From: Rivibacter subsaxonicus
GTDB lineage: Bacteria > Pseudomonadota > Gammaproteobacteria > Burkholderiales > Burkholderiaceae_C
Direction: 5' to 3'
DNA length: 64,000 nt
NCBI RefSeq assembly: GCF_004217215.1
Contig: NZ_SHKP01000005.1
Coordinates: forward strand, 795,863 to 859,862
In this document: positions 53,365 to 61,857 of the stretch, piece by piece
Position numbering within the stretch: position 1 is the first letter of the stretch
How the letters are laid out: each line of letters starts with the position of its first letter
Position numbers and translations under genes: made by a program
The notes under the pieces: model-generated
Database searches by the model: none
Told to the model about the DNA's origin: nothing
Seen by the model: only the letters and a program-made list of their open reading frames with translations

Positions 53365-55440
53365 TCATGTGGCCTCGCGCGGTGGCCACAGGAAGCTCGC
53401 GAAGCGGGTCCGCAACCGGTGGCGGACCGCGGCATAGATGCGCGATCGATCGGCCAGGCGGATGCCGCGCGAGCGCAGCGCCACCTTGAACGCGAGCAGG
53501 AAGCTCACGCCGAGGTTGAGCGCGCCGGTCAGCGGGATCGCCGCCACGCACCACCAGAACGCCCGGTCGTGCAAGGCCTCGGTGCCGAGCGTGCCGAGCG
53601 CCGCGGCGATCTGGCCGGTCGACAGCGTCACGTGGCGCACCTCGATCGGCAGGCCGAAGAAGGCGCACACCACCGGCACGATGCCGAGCATCATGCCGAG
53701 TGAGATGTTGGCGGCCAGGCCCGAGATGTTGGCGCGCCACCAGCGCGACCAGCGCTGCGCGCGCGGCGCGCCGAGCCGGGCCAGCAGGCGTGGGTTCCAG
53801 CGGATCGCGCTGTCGAGGCGGTGCAGCACGAACCAGTTCTCGGCCCAGCCGCCGATCAGGCTCGAGGCGAACAGCAACACGCCGGTGAAGGCGGCGAACA
53901 GCAGCGTCGGCCCGAGCAGCGTCAGGCTCTCCAGCACATGCTCGGCGTCGTGGTGGCTCACGAGCGTGCTGCCGATCAGCGCCTGCGCGACGGCCTGCAC
54001 CGCCAGCACCACCGGCACCACCATCGCCAGGTTGCCGAAGATGCCGGCCACCTGCGAGCGGATCAGGTGAGCGACCTCGTCGACGAAGCCCTCGAGCGCC
54101 TCGTCGTCGGCGGTGTTCTCGAGCTTGGCGGCGAGCGCCGGCGCCGTCATCGCCGGCTGCTTGGTGGCCAGCGTCCAGTGCGCGAGGTGGATCACGACGA
54201 AGCTGGTGGCGTAGTTGATGCCGGCCCAGAAGCCGCCCCAGAACGCGGTGAGGCCGGTGGCCAGGATCGCGAACTTGAGCAGCGTGGTGCCAGCCACCAC
54301 CGCGCCGCCGCCGAGCGCGCGCTTCAGCATCTGCATCCACTCGGCGCGGTCGCGCGTGATGTAGTGCTCGCCGGTCTCGGCGCTGCGCTCGGCGACCTTG
54401 CGCGCCAGCATCGAGTACTGGCGCGCGAACACCGCGCGTGTGCTGCGCCGCTCGTCGGCCACCTGCACCAGGTCGGCCAGCAGGTGCACCACCTCGCGCC
54501 GCTGCTGCGGGCTGTCGGGCGGCGCCAGTGCGCAGGCCAGCAGCGAGTCGATGCGCCGCGCGCGGCCGCGCAACTGGTCGACCTGGAACAGCAGGTTGAC
54601 CGAGATGCCATGTTCCTCGAGATGGTCGCGCACGCTGCGCGCGGCATCGCTGCAGGCCTGCGCGACCGCGCGCAGCATCTGCGCCTCGCGCAGCATGGCC
54701 CGGTGGTCACCGGCACGCGCCGCCTCGCGCAGTCGGTGGGCACAGGGCACGATCTGCTCGAAGGGCTGGTCGCGCAGCGCCTCGGCGCTCATGCGCTGGC
54801 GCAGCGCGCCCAGGTAGCCGGCCGCCGCCACCTGCAGGGAGAGATAGACGATCGCATCGGCCGCCACGGTGCGCTCGCGGCTCGTGCCGGCCTCGGCGTT
54901 CAGCGGTGCCGGCGGAAACAGCGCGACGGCGCGCGCCAGCGTCTCGTCGTCGATGGCCTCGAGCCATTCGGCATCCGTGCTCTGGCTGAACAGCAGACCG
55001 AACAGCACCGACAGGTCGGTGGTGTCGGTGCTGCCGGGCAGCAGCCGCAGCCGCAGCCGCTCGCCGACCTCGGCCAGCACGCCCTGGCGCGGCGCGAAGC
55101 CGAAGTCGGCCAGCAGCACCGCGCCGTCGATGTCGCGCCAGAACGCGGCCAGCAAGCCCTGTACACGCTCGCGGTGCTCGGGGTGCTTGTCGAGCACGTT
55201 GAGCAAGTGCTTCAGGCGCACAAGCGGTTGCGGCGTTCGAGCGGTGTTGCTGCTGCCGTCGTCGCCGTCCTGCTCGTTGGGGCGCGGCGGCGGCGAGCGC
55301 CGCAGCCATTCGAGCAGCCGCACCAGCCACAGGTGGCGCTCGGGTAGCGGCGAGCGCGGATCGGCGGCGTTGAGCAGCGCGGTCAGGTCCCAGCGGCGAC
55401 GGACCGCGGCGGCGTGGCCGGGCAGTGAAATGCGAAGCAC
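53365..55440 (-). CDS. Gcr-family membrane protein (annotated 'site-specific recombinase')
   Basis: 691 aa. The N-terminal half is soluble and helical (about 1-385, with LVRLKHLLNVLDKHPEHRER and MLARKVAERSAETGEHYITR). The C-terminal half has about five to six membrane helices (390-660, for example TLLKFAILATGLTAFWGGFW and MVVPVVLAVQAVAQALIGS). This matches the gonococcal Gcr family, named as a recombinase on genetic grounds; no recombinase catalytic motif is visible and the membrane topology argues against it. GTG 55440 overlaps the apaG stop by one base (TAGTG), so it is translationally coupled to apaG. Confidence 0.85.
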   Translation of the reverse strand: MLRISLPGHAAAVRRRWDLTALLNAADPRSPLPERHLWLVRLLEWLRRSPPPRPNEQDGDDGSSNTARTPQPLVRLKHLLNVLDKHPEHRERVQGLLAAFWRDIDGAVLLADFGFAPRQGVLAEVGERLRLRLLPGSTDTTDLSVLFGLLFSQSTDAEWLEAIDDETLARAVALFPPAPLNAEAGTSRERTVAADAIVYLSLQVAAAGYLGALRQRMSAEALRDQPFEQIVPCAHRLREAARAGDHRAMLREAQMLRAVAQACSDAARSVRDHLEEHGISVNLLFQVDQLRGRARRIDSLLACALAPPDSPQQRREVVHLLADLVQVADERRSTRAVFARQYSMLARKVAERSAETGEHYITRDRAEWMQMLKRALGGGAVVAGTTLLKFAILATGLTAFWGGFWAGINYATSFVVIHLAHWTLATKQPAMTAPALAAKLENTADDEALEGFVDEVAHLIRSQVAGIFGNLAMVVPVVLAVQAVAQALIGSTLVSHHDAEHVLESLTLLGPTLLFAAFTGVLLFASSLIGGWAENWFVLHRLDSAIRWNPRLLARLGAPRAQRWSRWWRANISGLAANISLGMMLGIVPVVCAFFGLPIEVRHVTLSTGQIAAALGTLGTEALHDRAFWWCVAAIPLTGALNLGVSFLLAFKVALRSRGIRLADRSRIYAAVRHRLRTRFASFLWPPREAT

Positions 55441-55814
55441 TAGTGCAGCGTCGGCGCTTCGCCGAGCATGAACGGCGGGATCTGGGCGTCGAAGGCCTCG
55501 GCGTCGGCGCTCATGCAGTGGAAGCTGCCCTGCATCGTGCCGCGTGGCGCGCGCAGCTGGACCCAGCTCGTGTACTCATGCTGCTCGCCGGGCTGCAGCA
55601 GCGGCTGCTGGCCGACCACGCCGAGGCCGCGCACCTCCTCGCGGTGGCCGCTCTCGTCCTCGATCAGCCAGCGGCGCGCGATCAGTTGGGCCGCGATCTC
55701 GCCGCGGTTGACGACGCGGATCGTGTAGGCCCAGGCCCAGACGCCCTGCTCGGGGTCGGTCTGCTCGGGCAGGTCGCGGACCTGGACGCTGCATTCGAAC
55801 TGGTGTCGGCTCAT
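55440..55814 (-). CDS. apaG: ApaG domain protein
   Basis: 124 aa, the full ApaG beta-sandwich (WAWAYTIRVVNRGEIAAQLI, RRWLIEDESGHREEV, GVVGQQPLLQPGEQHEYTS, GTMQGSFHCM). ApaG is linked to divalent-cation and AppppA phenotypes; its biochemistry is unsettled. The ATG at 55814 (MSRHQFECSV) is chosen over 55823 because that earlier ATG lies in the probable -10 box (TAGAATG). With seven bases between box and ATG the message is probably leaderless. Confidence 0.93.
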   Translation of the reverse strand: MSRHQFECSVQVRDLPEQTDPEQGVWAWAYTIRVVNRGEIAAQLIARRWLIEDESGHREEVRGLGVVGQQPLLQPGEQHEYTSWVQLRAPRGTMQGSFHCMSADAEAFDAQIPPFMLGEAPTLH

Positions 55815-55820
55815 GCGGAT

Positions 55821-55849
55821 CATTCTAGAGAGGCCGTCTCTCTAGAATG
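55821..55849. promoter_or_regulatory. Perfect 11-bp inverted repeat with two outward TAGAAT boxes (apaG/rpe)
   Basis: CATTCTAGAGA (55821-55831) and TCTCTAGAATG (55839-55849) are exact inverted copies around a 7-base centre (GGCCGTC). Each arm contains a TAGAAT -10-like hexamer pointing outward, to apaG on the left and rpe on the right. The element may hold back-to-back promoters, a regulator site, or a hairpin. Confidence 0.7.
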
Positions 55850-55876
55850 CCTGCGTTCCACCGTCCGGAGTCCGAG

Positions 55877-56551
55877 ATGAGCTTTCGCATCGCCCCCAGC
55901 CTGCTGTCCGCCGACTTCGCGCGCCTCGGCGAGGAAGTGCGCAACGTCATCGACGCCGGCGCCGACTGGATCCACTTCGACGTGATGGACAACCATTACG
56001 TGCCCAACCTCACCTTCGGGCCGATGGTCTGCGAGGCGCTGCGCAAGCATGCCGTCACCAAGGACGGCGCGCGGGTGCCGATCGACGTGCACCTGATGGT
56101 GCAGCCGGTCGATGCGCTGGCGCTGGCCTTCGCCAAGGCCGGGGCCGACCTGATCAGCTTTCACCCCGACGCCAGCGCGCATGTCGACCGTACGCTGCAA
56201 CTGATCCGCGGCGCCGGCTGCCAAGCCGGGCTGGTGTTCAACCCGGCCCAGCCACTCGACGTGCTGGAGTGGACGATCGACCAGCTCGACCTGGTGCTGA
56301 TCATGAGCGTGAACCCGGGCTTCGGCGGCCAGAGCTTCATCCCGGGTGCGCTGAAGAAGACCGAGCAGGTGCGACGCCTGATCGAGAAGAGCGGGCGCGA
56401 CATCCGGCTCGAGGTCGACGGGGGCATCAAGGTCGACAACATCCGCAGCGTGGCCGATGCCGGCGCCGACACCTTCGTCGCCGGCAGCGCGATCTTCGGC
56501 CAGCCCGACTACAGGGCGGTGATCGGCGCGATGCGCGAGCGCCTGAAGTGA
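55877..56551 (+). CDS. rpe: Ribulose-phosphate 3-epimerase
   Basis: 224-aa TIM-barrel enzyme that interconverts ribulose-5-P and xylulose-5-P (pentose phosphate or Calvin cycle). Metal-binding and catalytic residues are in [35 protein letters not shown] and [10 protein letters not shown]. The phosphate loop is [10 protein letters not shown], with [10 protein letters not shown] and FVAGSAIFG at the end. ATG 55877 begins [10 protein letters not shown]. Divergent from apaG across the inverted repeat. Confidence 0.95.
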   Translation: MSFRIAPSLLSADFARLGEEVRNVIDAGADWIHFDVMDNHYVPNLTFGPMVCEALRKHAVTKDGARVPIDVHLMVQPVDALALAFAKAGADLISFHPDASAHVDRTLQLIRGAGCQAGLVFNPAQPLDVLEWTIDQLDLVLIMSVNPGFGGQSFIPGALKKTEQVRRLIEKSGRDIRLEVDGGIKVDNIRSVADAGADTFVAGSAIFGQPDYRAVIGAMRERLK

Positions 56552-56566
56552 CGAACTGAAACGCGC

Positions 56567-56588
56567 CGCCGGCCGTGCGCGGCCGGCG
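56567..56588 (+). terminator. GC hairpin after rpe
   Basis: CGCCGGCCG-TGCG-CGGCCGGCG, a perfect 9-bp stem 16 bp after the rpe stop. No T-run follows, so termination would be weak or factor-dependent. Confidence 0.45.
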
Positions 56589-56767
56589 CCGTCAGCGCGC
56601 CGCGCCGCGGCGGCACTGGTGATCCGGCACAAATCGTGCTGATGGGCACGCGGCTTCGTTGTGTCTGCGCAAACGTGAAGTTTTACCTTCGCTCGCAACT
56701 TGCGCGTGGTGAGAATCCGCGCAGCGAAGCATCGCGTAACTATTTGAAGCACAGGGTCGGAGGGAAC

Positions 56768-57526
56768 ATGCAACGCTGCCTTGAAGCGCCGGGGAAGAAA
56801 TCGAACATCCTGAGCGCGTTGGTGCTGGCGGCCGTGGCCGCAATGAGCGGATCGGCCGCCATGGCGCAGAGCGCGCCGGCCAAGACGTCGGACGAGATGG
56901 AACGCGCCCAGCGGGATGCCGACAAGGTGTTCCGCATGATCATCATCAACTCGGATGCGCCGCGCAAGAAGCGCGCGGTCGATGGCGGCACTCCCGCCGC
57001 CAACGCGCCTGCCGCGCCCAAGGCGCCGAGCGCCGTTGCCGCATCCTCGCTCTCGCCGGCGGCGTCGGCGGCGCTGGCGGCGCGCCTCGCCGATCCCGGG
57101 CGGCCTGCCGAGGTAGCGCGCGTAGAGAGCTCTGCGCCGGCGCCCGCGGCCGTGCAGGTCGCTGCCGCACCAGCGGCTGCCACCGTGCTGCCAGGCTCGG
57201 CGGCTGCGGTGCTGGCTGCGCCACCGGCTGCCGCGTCGGCACCTGCCGAGGAGGAGGACGACGATGAGGACGACAGCCCGCTGGTGGTGACGTCCCAGAC
57301 GCGTCCGAGCTTCAAGCCCGCGCTGATTCAGGAGCTGCGCAAGGGCACCGTGCGGGTGAAGTTCGAGATCCAGCCCAACGGCAGCGTCGGCAAGCAGGAG
57401 ATCGTCAGCAGCAGCCACCGCGGTCTCAATTCAGCGGCGCTGTCGGCGGTCGGCCAGTGGAAGTTCCAGCCGATCCAGAAGCCGCGCCAGGTGCAGGTGG
57501 AAGTCGGCTTCAACGTCGACAACTGA
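56768..57526 (+). CDS. Exported TonB C-terminal-domain protein
   Basis: 252 aa. The N-terminus (MQRCLEAPGKKSNILSALVL, hydrophobic to AAMA-QSAPAK) reads as a cleavable signal peptide or an uncleaved anchor. A long Ala/Pro-rich region follows (70-160), an acidic run (EEEDDDEDD near 160), and a TonB C-terminal domain (TRPSFKPALIQELRKGTVRV, then IQPNGSVGKQEIVSSSH and SAVGQWKFQPIQK). It is not linked here to ExbB/ExbD, though an exbB-like gene starts 6 kb away. GGAGGG precedes the ATG. The 216-bp upstream spacer is comparatively AT-rich and should hold its promoter. Confidence 0.78.
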   Translation: MQRCLEAPGKKSNILSALVLAAVAAMSGSAAMAQSAPAKTSDEMERAQRDADKVFRMIIINSDAPRKKRAVDGGTPAANAPAAPKAPSAVAASSLSPAASAALAARLADPGRPAEVARVESSAPAPAAVQVAAAPAAATVLPGSAAAVLAAPPAAASAPAEEEDDDEDDSPLVVTSQTRPSFKPALIQELRKGTVRVKFEIQPNGSVGKQEIVSSSHRGLNSAALSAVGQWKFQPIQKPRQVQVEVGFNVDN

Positions 57527-57591
57527 GTCCCGCGGCCCCGAGCCGGCCTGCGCCGGCGTGGACGCGGCGATGGGCCTGAACTCTCTGCGAA

Positions 57592-57621
57592 AGGACCACG
57601 CGCCCGCAAGCGCGTGGTCCT
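57592..57621. terminator. Bidirectional hairpin between convergent genes
   Basis: AGGACCACGCG and CGCGTGGTCCT form a perfect 11-bp stem with an 8-base loop, 66 bp after the TonB-domain gene and 17 bp before the stop of the convergent gene. No T-run on either side. Confidence 0.55.
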
Positions 57622-57637
57622 GAGCCGTTGGCCCGAC

Positions 57638-58267
57638 TCAGTTGCTGGCCGCCGGGGCTGCTGCCGTCACGGCCTTGCCCCCCAGCATGGCTTCCTTCAG
57701 GCCCGCATCGGCCGGCGACTTGCCGAACCAGATCTTCATCAGCGCGGTGAAGAACTCGGGTTCCTTGACCGGGTCGACCGCCGCCTTGCCGTTGATCGTG
57801 ATCAGCGTGCCGGTGCCGGGCACCCAGTCGATCATGAAGCTGTCGCCCTTGGCGAGCTTCTTCTGCTCGGCAAACAGCTCGCCCAGGCGGATCGTGCCCG
57901 GGATCGCGCGGCCGAACTCCTCGCGGGTGGCGTTCTTCTGCATGCCATCGGTCAGCAGCTTGCCGAGTTCGTTGGCGTCGATGTCGCGCAGCATCACGAC
58001 CTTGAGCGAGCGCGGTGCCTTCAGGTCGAGCACGCCCTCGACGGTGTTGACCCTGACCGGTACATAGAGCCCGGCGGCGTAGACCTTGATCACGAACTTG
58101 TAGCGCGTGCCGGCGCCGTTGAGCAGCAGCTTGCTGCCGCGACTGGTGATCTCGTTGTCGAACTTGACGCCATTCACCTCGGTGAAGGCGGCCTGGGCAT
58201 GCGCGCCCAGCGCGGTACCCAGGGTCAGTGCAGCGGCGATCGCCGCGATGCTCAGTCTGCGATTCAT
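57638..58267 (-). CDS. Exported chalcone-isomerase-like protein
   Basis: 209 aa. A signal peptide (MNRRLSIAAIAAALTLGTAL, cleaved near AHA-QAAFTEVNG) is followed by a chalcone-isomerase-like fold as found in bacterial exported proteins: GVKFDNEITSRGSKLLLNGA, YKFVIKVYAAGLYVPV, and MIDWVPGTGTLITINGK late. The bacterial members are not flavonoid enzymes; their role is unknown. A GGAAGAG-type site precedes ATG 58267. Confidence 0.88.
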   Translation of the reverse strand: MNRRLSIAAIAAALTLGTALGAHAQAAFTEVNGVKFDNEITSRGSKLLLNGAGTRYKFVIKVYAAGLYVPVRVNTVEGVLDLKAPRSLKVVMLRDIDANELGKLLTDGMQKNATREEFGRAIPGTIRLGELFAEQKKLAKGDSFMIDWVPGTGTLITINGKAAVDPVKEPEFFTALMKIWFGKSPADAGLKEAMLGGKAVTAAAPAASN

Positions 58268-58469
58268 CGTCTCTTCCTCAGCGTCTGCGGCGCTCGCGGC
58301 GCCAAATCTTGTGCGCCGAGTGTCAGCGGGCCGGTGCGCGCTGTCCATGCCTTGCGACCCGCACGCGCGCCCGCGGCGCGCACTAGTGGCAGCCCGGCTG
58401 TCCCGCCCGTGACAGTCTTCGGCGTTGCCGGGCGCCGGTGATTCCGATCCGCTTTGCTAGACTCGATGC

Positions 58470-58544
58470 ATGTTCATGCCGCGCAAGCAAACCAAGGGGT
58501 CGAACGACCGGGGAGCCTGGCCCTGGCGTTGCCAGCCCAGCTGA
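58470..58544 (+). CDS. trpL: trp operon leader peptide (candidate TrpL)
   Basis: A 24-codon frame from ATG 58470 (or 58476) to TGA 58542: MFMPRKQTKGSNDRGAWPWR followed by CQPS. Two Trp codons lie within three codons (58518-58526), rare enrichment for a peptide this short. It ends 100 bp before trpE. The Trp codons sit in the 5' arm of a hairpin (58517-58540), and a second strong hairpin follows. This is the classic layout of ribosome-mediated attenuation. No clear ribosome site was found. Confidence 0.6.
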   Translation: MFMPRKQTKGSNDRGAWPWRCQPS

Positions 58545-58572
58545 TGCTGCGCCGGCGGGTCGATCCGCCGGC
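58517..58572 (+). promoter_or_regulatory. Probable trp attenuator hairpins
   Basis: Hairpin 1: CTGG-CC-CTGGC-GTT-GCCAG-C-CCAG (58517-58540), which contains the Trp codons. Hairpin 2: GCCGGCGG-GTCGAT-CCGCCGGC (58551-58572). Hairpin 2 lacks a long T-run (TTCCCC follows), so it would be a non-canonical terminator. The rest of 58268-58469 shows no gene. Confidence 0.45.
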
Positions 58573-58644
58573 TTCCCCTGCACACGCGAACAGCGCGCCG
58601 ACGGTTGAGCCGGGCGCGCACCGGGCCACGGAGGGCCCGCCGGC

Positions 58645-60120
58645 ATGATCACCGAACTCGAGTTCCAGAGCCTGGCCGCGGCCGGGCACAACCGCATCCC
58701 GTTGATCGGCGAGGCCTTCGCCGATCTAGAAACCCCGCTCTCGCTCTACCTCAAGCTGGCCGGTGGCAAGCCGCTGAGCTTCCTGCTCGAGTCGGTGGTC
58801 GGCGGCGAGCGCTTCGGGCGCTACAGCTTCATCGGCCTGCCGGCGCGCACCTTCATCCGTGCCGCCGACGGTGTCAGCGAGGTCGTCACCGACGGCGCCG
58901 TCGTCGAGCGTCACGAAGGCAACCCGCTCGACTTCATCGAGGCCTACCAGAAGCGCTTCAAGGTCGCGCTGACACCGGGCCTGCCGCGCTTCTGCGGCGG
59001 CCTGGCCGGCTACTTCGGCTACGAGGCGGTGCGCTACATGGAGCCGAAGCTGGCCCGCACCCGCAAGGATCACGGCATCGGCACGCCCGACCTGATGCTG
59101 ATGCAGTGCGAGGAAGTGGCGGTGATCGACAACCTCAGCGGTCGCCTCTACCTGATCGTCTATGCCGACCCGGGCCGACCGGAGGCCTACTTCCGAGCCA
59201 AGAAGCGGCTGGCCGAGCTGAACGACGGTCTGCGCTACAGCGTCAGCGCGCCGAGCGTGAGGCGCGGTGCGCCGCATGCGGTGGAGCGCGAGTTCGCGCG
59301 CGCCGACTACGAGGCCGCGGTGCGCCGCTGCAAGGAGTACATCGCCGCCGGCGACTGCATGCAGGTGGTGCTCGGCCAGCGTCTGAAGAAGCGCTACACC
59401 GAGAGTCCGCTGGCGCTGTATCGCGCGCTGCGCTCGCTGAACCCGTCGCCCTACATGTACTTCTACGACATGGGCGAGTTCCAGATCGTTGGCGCCTCGC
59501 CCGAGATCCTGGTCCGCCACGAGCGCGAGGCGGCCGGCGAGAAGGTCACGATCCGCCCGCTGGCCGGTACCCGGCCGCGCGCCACCACACCCGAGCGCGA
59601 CCGCGAGGTCGAGGCCGAATTGCTGGCCGACCCGAAGGAGCGCGCCGAGCATCTGATGCTGATCGACCTGGCGCGCAACGACATCGGCCGCATCGCGCAG
59701 ACCGGCAGTGTCAAGGTCACCGAGGCCTTCGCGGTCGAGCGCTACTCGCACGTGATGCACATCGTCAGCAACGTCGAGGGGCTTCTGAAACCCGGCACCA
59801 GCAACATGGACGTGCTGCGCGCGACCTTCCCGGCCGGCACGCTGAGCGGTGCGCCCAAGATCCGCGCGATGGAGATCATCGACGAGCTCGAGCCGGTGCA
59901 GCGCGGCATCTACGGCGGCGCCTGCGGCTACCTCAGCTTTGCCGGCGACATGGATGTGGCGATCGCGATCCGCACCGGCATCGTCAAGGACAAGACGCTC
60001 TACGTGCAGGCCGCGGCCGGCATCGTCGCCGACTCGGTGCCCGAGCTCGAATGGGCCGAGACCGAGGCCAAGGCGCGCGCGGTGCTGCGGGCCGCCGAAC
60101 TGGTCGAGGAGGGCTTCTGA
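58645..60120 (+). CDS. trpE: Anthranilate synthase component I
   Basis: 491-aa chorismate-using subunit. Seen: the N-terminal Trp-feedback element LLES ([20 protein letters not shown]), and the chorismate-binding C-terminal domain with [44 protein letters not shown] and [18 protein letters not shown]. The LLES motif suggests tryptophan inhibition. GGAGGG lies 9 bases before ATG 58645. First structural gene of trpE-G-D-C behind the leader peptide; trpG starts one base past its stop. Confidence 0.96.
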   Translation: MITELEFQSLAAAGHNRIPLIGEAFADLETPLSLYLKLAGGKPLSFLLESVVGGERFGRYSFIGLPARTFIRAADGVSEVVTDGAVVERHEGNPLDFIEAYQKRFKVALTPGLPRFCGGLAGYFGYEAVRYMEPKLARTRKDHGIGTPDLMLMQCEEVAVIDNLSGRLYLIVYADPGRPEAYFRAKKRLAELNDGLRYSVSAPSVRRGAPHAVEREFARADYEAAVRRCKEYIAAGDCMQVVLGQRLKKRYTESPLALYRALRSLNPSPYMYFYDMGEFQIVGASPEILVRHEREAAGEKVTIRPLAGTRPRATTPERDREVEAELLADPKERAEHLMLIDLARNDIGRIAQTGSVKVTEAFAVERYSHVMHIVSNVEGLLKPGTSNMDVLRATFPAGTLSGAPKIRAMEIIDELEPVQRGIYGGACGYLSFAGDMDVAIAIRTGIVKDKTLYVQAAAGIVADSVPELEWAETEAKARAVLRAAELVEEGF

Positions 60121-60121
60121 A

Positions 60122-60691
60122 ATGCTCCTCATGATCGACAACTACGACTCCTTCACTTTCAACCTGGTGCAGTACTTCGCCGAGCTGGGCGAGGAGGTCA
60201 AGGTGTTCCGCAACGACGAGATCACGCTCGAGCAGATCGAGGCGCTGCGGCCGCAACGCCTGGTGCTCTCGCCCGGGCCTTGCTCGCCGGCCGAGGCCGG
60301 TATCTGCGTGAATGCGATCCGCCACTTCGCCGGCAAGCTGCCGATCCTCGGCGTCTGCCTCGGCCACCAGAGCATCGGCGCCGCGCTCGGCGGCAACATC
60401 GTCCGCGCCCAGGTCCAGATGCACGGCAAGGCCAGCGAGATCACGACCGACGAGCGCGGCGTCTTCCATGCGCTGCCGCGGACGTTCAGCGTGGTCCGCT
60501 ACCACTCGCTGGCGATCGAGCGCAGCACGCTGCCGGCCGAGCTCGAGATCAGCGCCACCACCGAGGACGGCGAGATCATGGGCGTGCGCCATCGCACGCT
60601 GCCGATCGAGGGCGTGCAGTTCCACCCCGAATCGATCCTCACCGAGCATGGTCACGCGATGCTCAGGAACTTCCTCGACGACCGCCGCTAG
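60122..60691 (+). CDS. trpG: Anthranilate/aminodeoxychorismate synthase component II
   Basis: 189-aa class I glutamine amidotransferase that supplies ammonia to TrpE. Nucleophile Cys in [11 protein letters not shown], catalytic His and Glu in [14 protein letters not shown], and the oxyanion loop [11 protein letters not shown]. Starts at ATG 60122 ([19 protein letters not shown]), one base after the trpE stop. It may also serve PabB in folate synthesis, as in other bacteria with a single TrpG. Confidence 0.96.
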   Translation: MLLMIDNYDSFTFNLVQYFAELGEEVKVFRNDEITLEQIEALRPQRLVLSPGPCSPAEAGICVNAIRHFAGKLPILGVCLGHQSIGAALGGNIVRAQVQMHGKASEITTDERGVFHALPRTFSVVRYHSLAIERSTLPAELEISATTEDGEIMGVRHRTLPIEGVQFHPESILTEHGHAMLRNFLDDRR

Positions 60692-60709
60692 AGGCCACGG
60701 AGAACCACC

Positions 60710-61750
60710 ATGTCGATCAGCAATTCCGAGGCCCTGCAGCGCGTCATCGAGCACCGCGAGGTGTTCCACGACGAGATGCTCGAACTGATGCGTCGCATCA
60801 TGCGCGGCGAGATGTCGCCGGTGATGATCGCCGCGCTGATCGCGGGCTTTCGCGTCAAGAAGGAGACCATCGGCGAGATCGCCGCCGCGGCCCAGGTGAT
60901 GCGCGAGTTCGCGACGCCGGTGCGGGTCGAGGACAAGGCCAACCTGGTCGACCTCTGCGGCACCGGCGGCGACGCCAGCCACACCTTCAACATCTCGACC
61001 GCGTCGATGTTCGTTGCTGCCGCCGGCGGCGCGCGGGTGGCCAAGCACGGCGGCCGCAGCGTGTCCTCGAGCACCGGCAGCGCCGACGTGCTGGAGGCGC
61101 TCGGCGCGGTCATCACGCTGACGCCCGAGCAGGTCGCGCAGAGCCTGGAGCAGACCGGCATCGGCTTCATGTTCGCGCCCAACCACCACACCGCGATGAA
61201 GCACGCCGCGCCGGTGCGACGCGAGCTCGGCGTGCGCACGCTGTTCAACATCCTCGGCCCGCTGACCAACCCGGCCAGCGCGCCGAACCAGTTGCTGGGC
61301 GTGTTCCACCCCGACCTCGTCGGCATCCAGGTGCGCGTGCTGCAGCGCCTGGGCAGCGAACACGTGCTGGTGGTCTATGGCATGAACGGCATGGACGAGG
61401 TTTCGTTGTCGGGCGAGACGCTGATCGGCGAGCTGAAGAACGGGTCGGTCAGCGAGTACACGGTGCACCCGAGCGACTTCGGCATGCCGGTCTACGACGC
61501 GCGCGCGCTCAAGGCCGCCAACCGCGAGGAGTCGATGCAGTGCATCCAGCGCGCGCTGGCCAACGAGGAGGGGCCGGTGCGCGACATCGTGCTGCTCAAT
61601 GCCGCGGCAGCGCTCTATGCGGCCAACGTGGTCGGCTCGATCGTCGACGGCGTCAAGCTGGCGCGCGAGACGGTGGCCTCGGGCAAGGCGCTGGCGAAGC
61701 TGGGCCAGTTCGTCGACGTGACGCGCAAGCTTGGCGTGGTGACAGCATGA
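60710..61750 (+). CDS. trpD: Anthranilate phosphoribosyltransferase
   Basis: 346 aa, converts anthranilate and PRPP to phosphoribosyl-anthranilate. PRPP-binding [14 protein letters not shown], the [21 protein letters not shown] block, and [20 protein letters not shown] with [15 protein letters not shown] 60710, 18 bp after trpG. Its stop overlaps the ATG of a 36-codon frame (ATGA at 61747) that bridges to trpC. Confidence 0.96.
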   Translation: MSISNSEALQRVIEHREVFHDEMLELMRRIMRGEMSPVMIAALIAGFRVKKETIGEIAAAAQVMREFATPVRVEDKANLVDLCGTGGDASHTFNISTASMFVAAAGGARVAKHGGRSVSSSTGSADVLEALGAVITLTPEQVAQSLEQTGIGFMFAPNHHTAMKHAAPVRRELGVRTLFNILGPLTNPASAPNQLLGVFHPDLVGIQVRVLQRLGSEHVLVVYGMNGMDEVSLSGETLIGELKNGSVSEYTVHPSDFGMPVYDARALKAANREESMQCIQRALANEEGPVRDIVLLNAAAALYAANVVGSIVDGVKLARETVASGKALAKLGQFVDVTRKLGVVTA

Positions 61751-61857
61751 ACATGTCGCTTGTTGCTGCGCGGGCCGCCGCGCCGGGCCGCCCCAAGCAA
61801 GGCCCGACCCTCTCGGAGGGTCGATCGGCGTACCCGGCGATCGGGGTGCTGTCATGA
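61747..61857 (+). CDS. 36-codon bridging frame between trpD and trpC
   Basis: ATG 61747 overlaps the trpD stop (ATGA) and its TGA (61855) overlaps the trpC start (ATGA). The product ([20 protein letters not shown] and 16 more residues) has no recognisable domain, and most of it is encoded by dispersed repeat copy C. It may serve only to carry ribosomes across the repeat so that trpC stays coupled to trpD. A functional peptide is not supported. Confidence 0.4.
   Translation: MNMSLVAARAAAPGRPKQGPTLSEGRSAYPAIGVLS
61781..61850 (+). repeat. Dispersed repeat, copy C (between trpD and trpC)
   Basis: Begins CGCCGGGCCGCCCCAAG, continues CCCTCTCGGAGGGTC and ends GATCGGGGTG, in the same order as copies A and B. 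No stop codon in the bridging frame. Confidence 0.6.

Noticed and set aside
53365..55440. A true site-specific recombinase, as the family name suggests
   Set aside because: No tyrosine- or serine-recombinase motif is visible, and the C-terminal half is membrane-spanning. The name is historical.
58454..58648. A 64-codon frame upstream of trpE in another reading frame
   Set aside because: It overlaps the better-supported Trp-codon leader frame, shows no domain, and runs into the trpE start.
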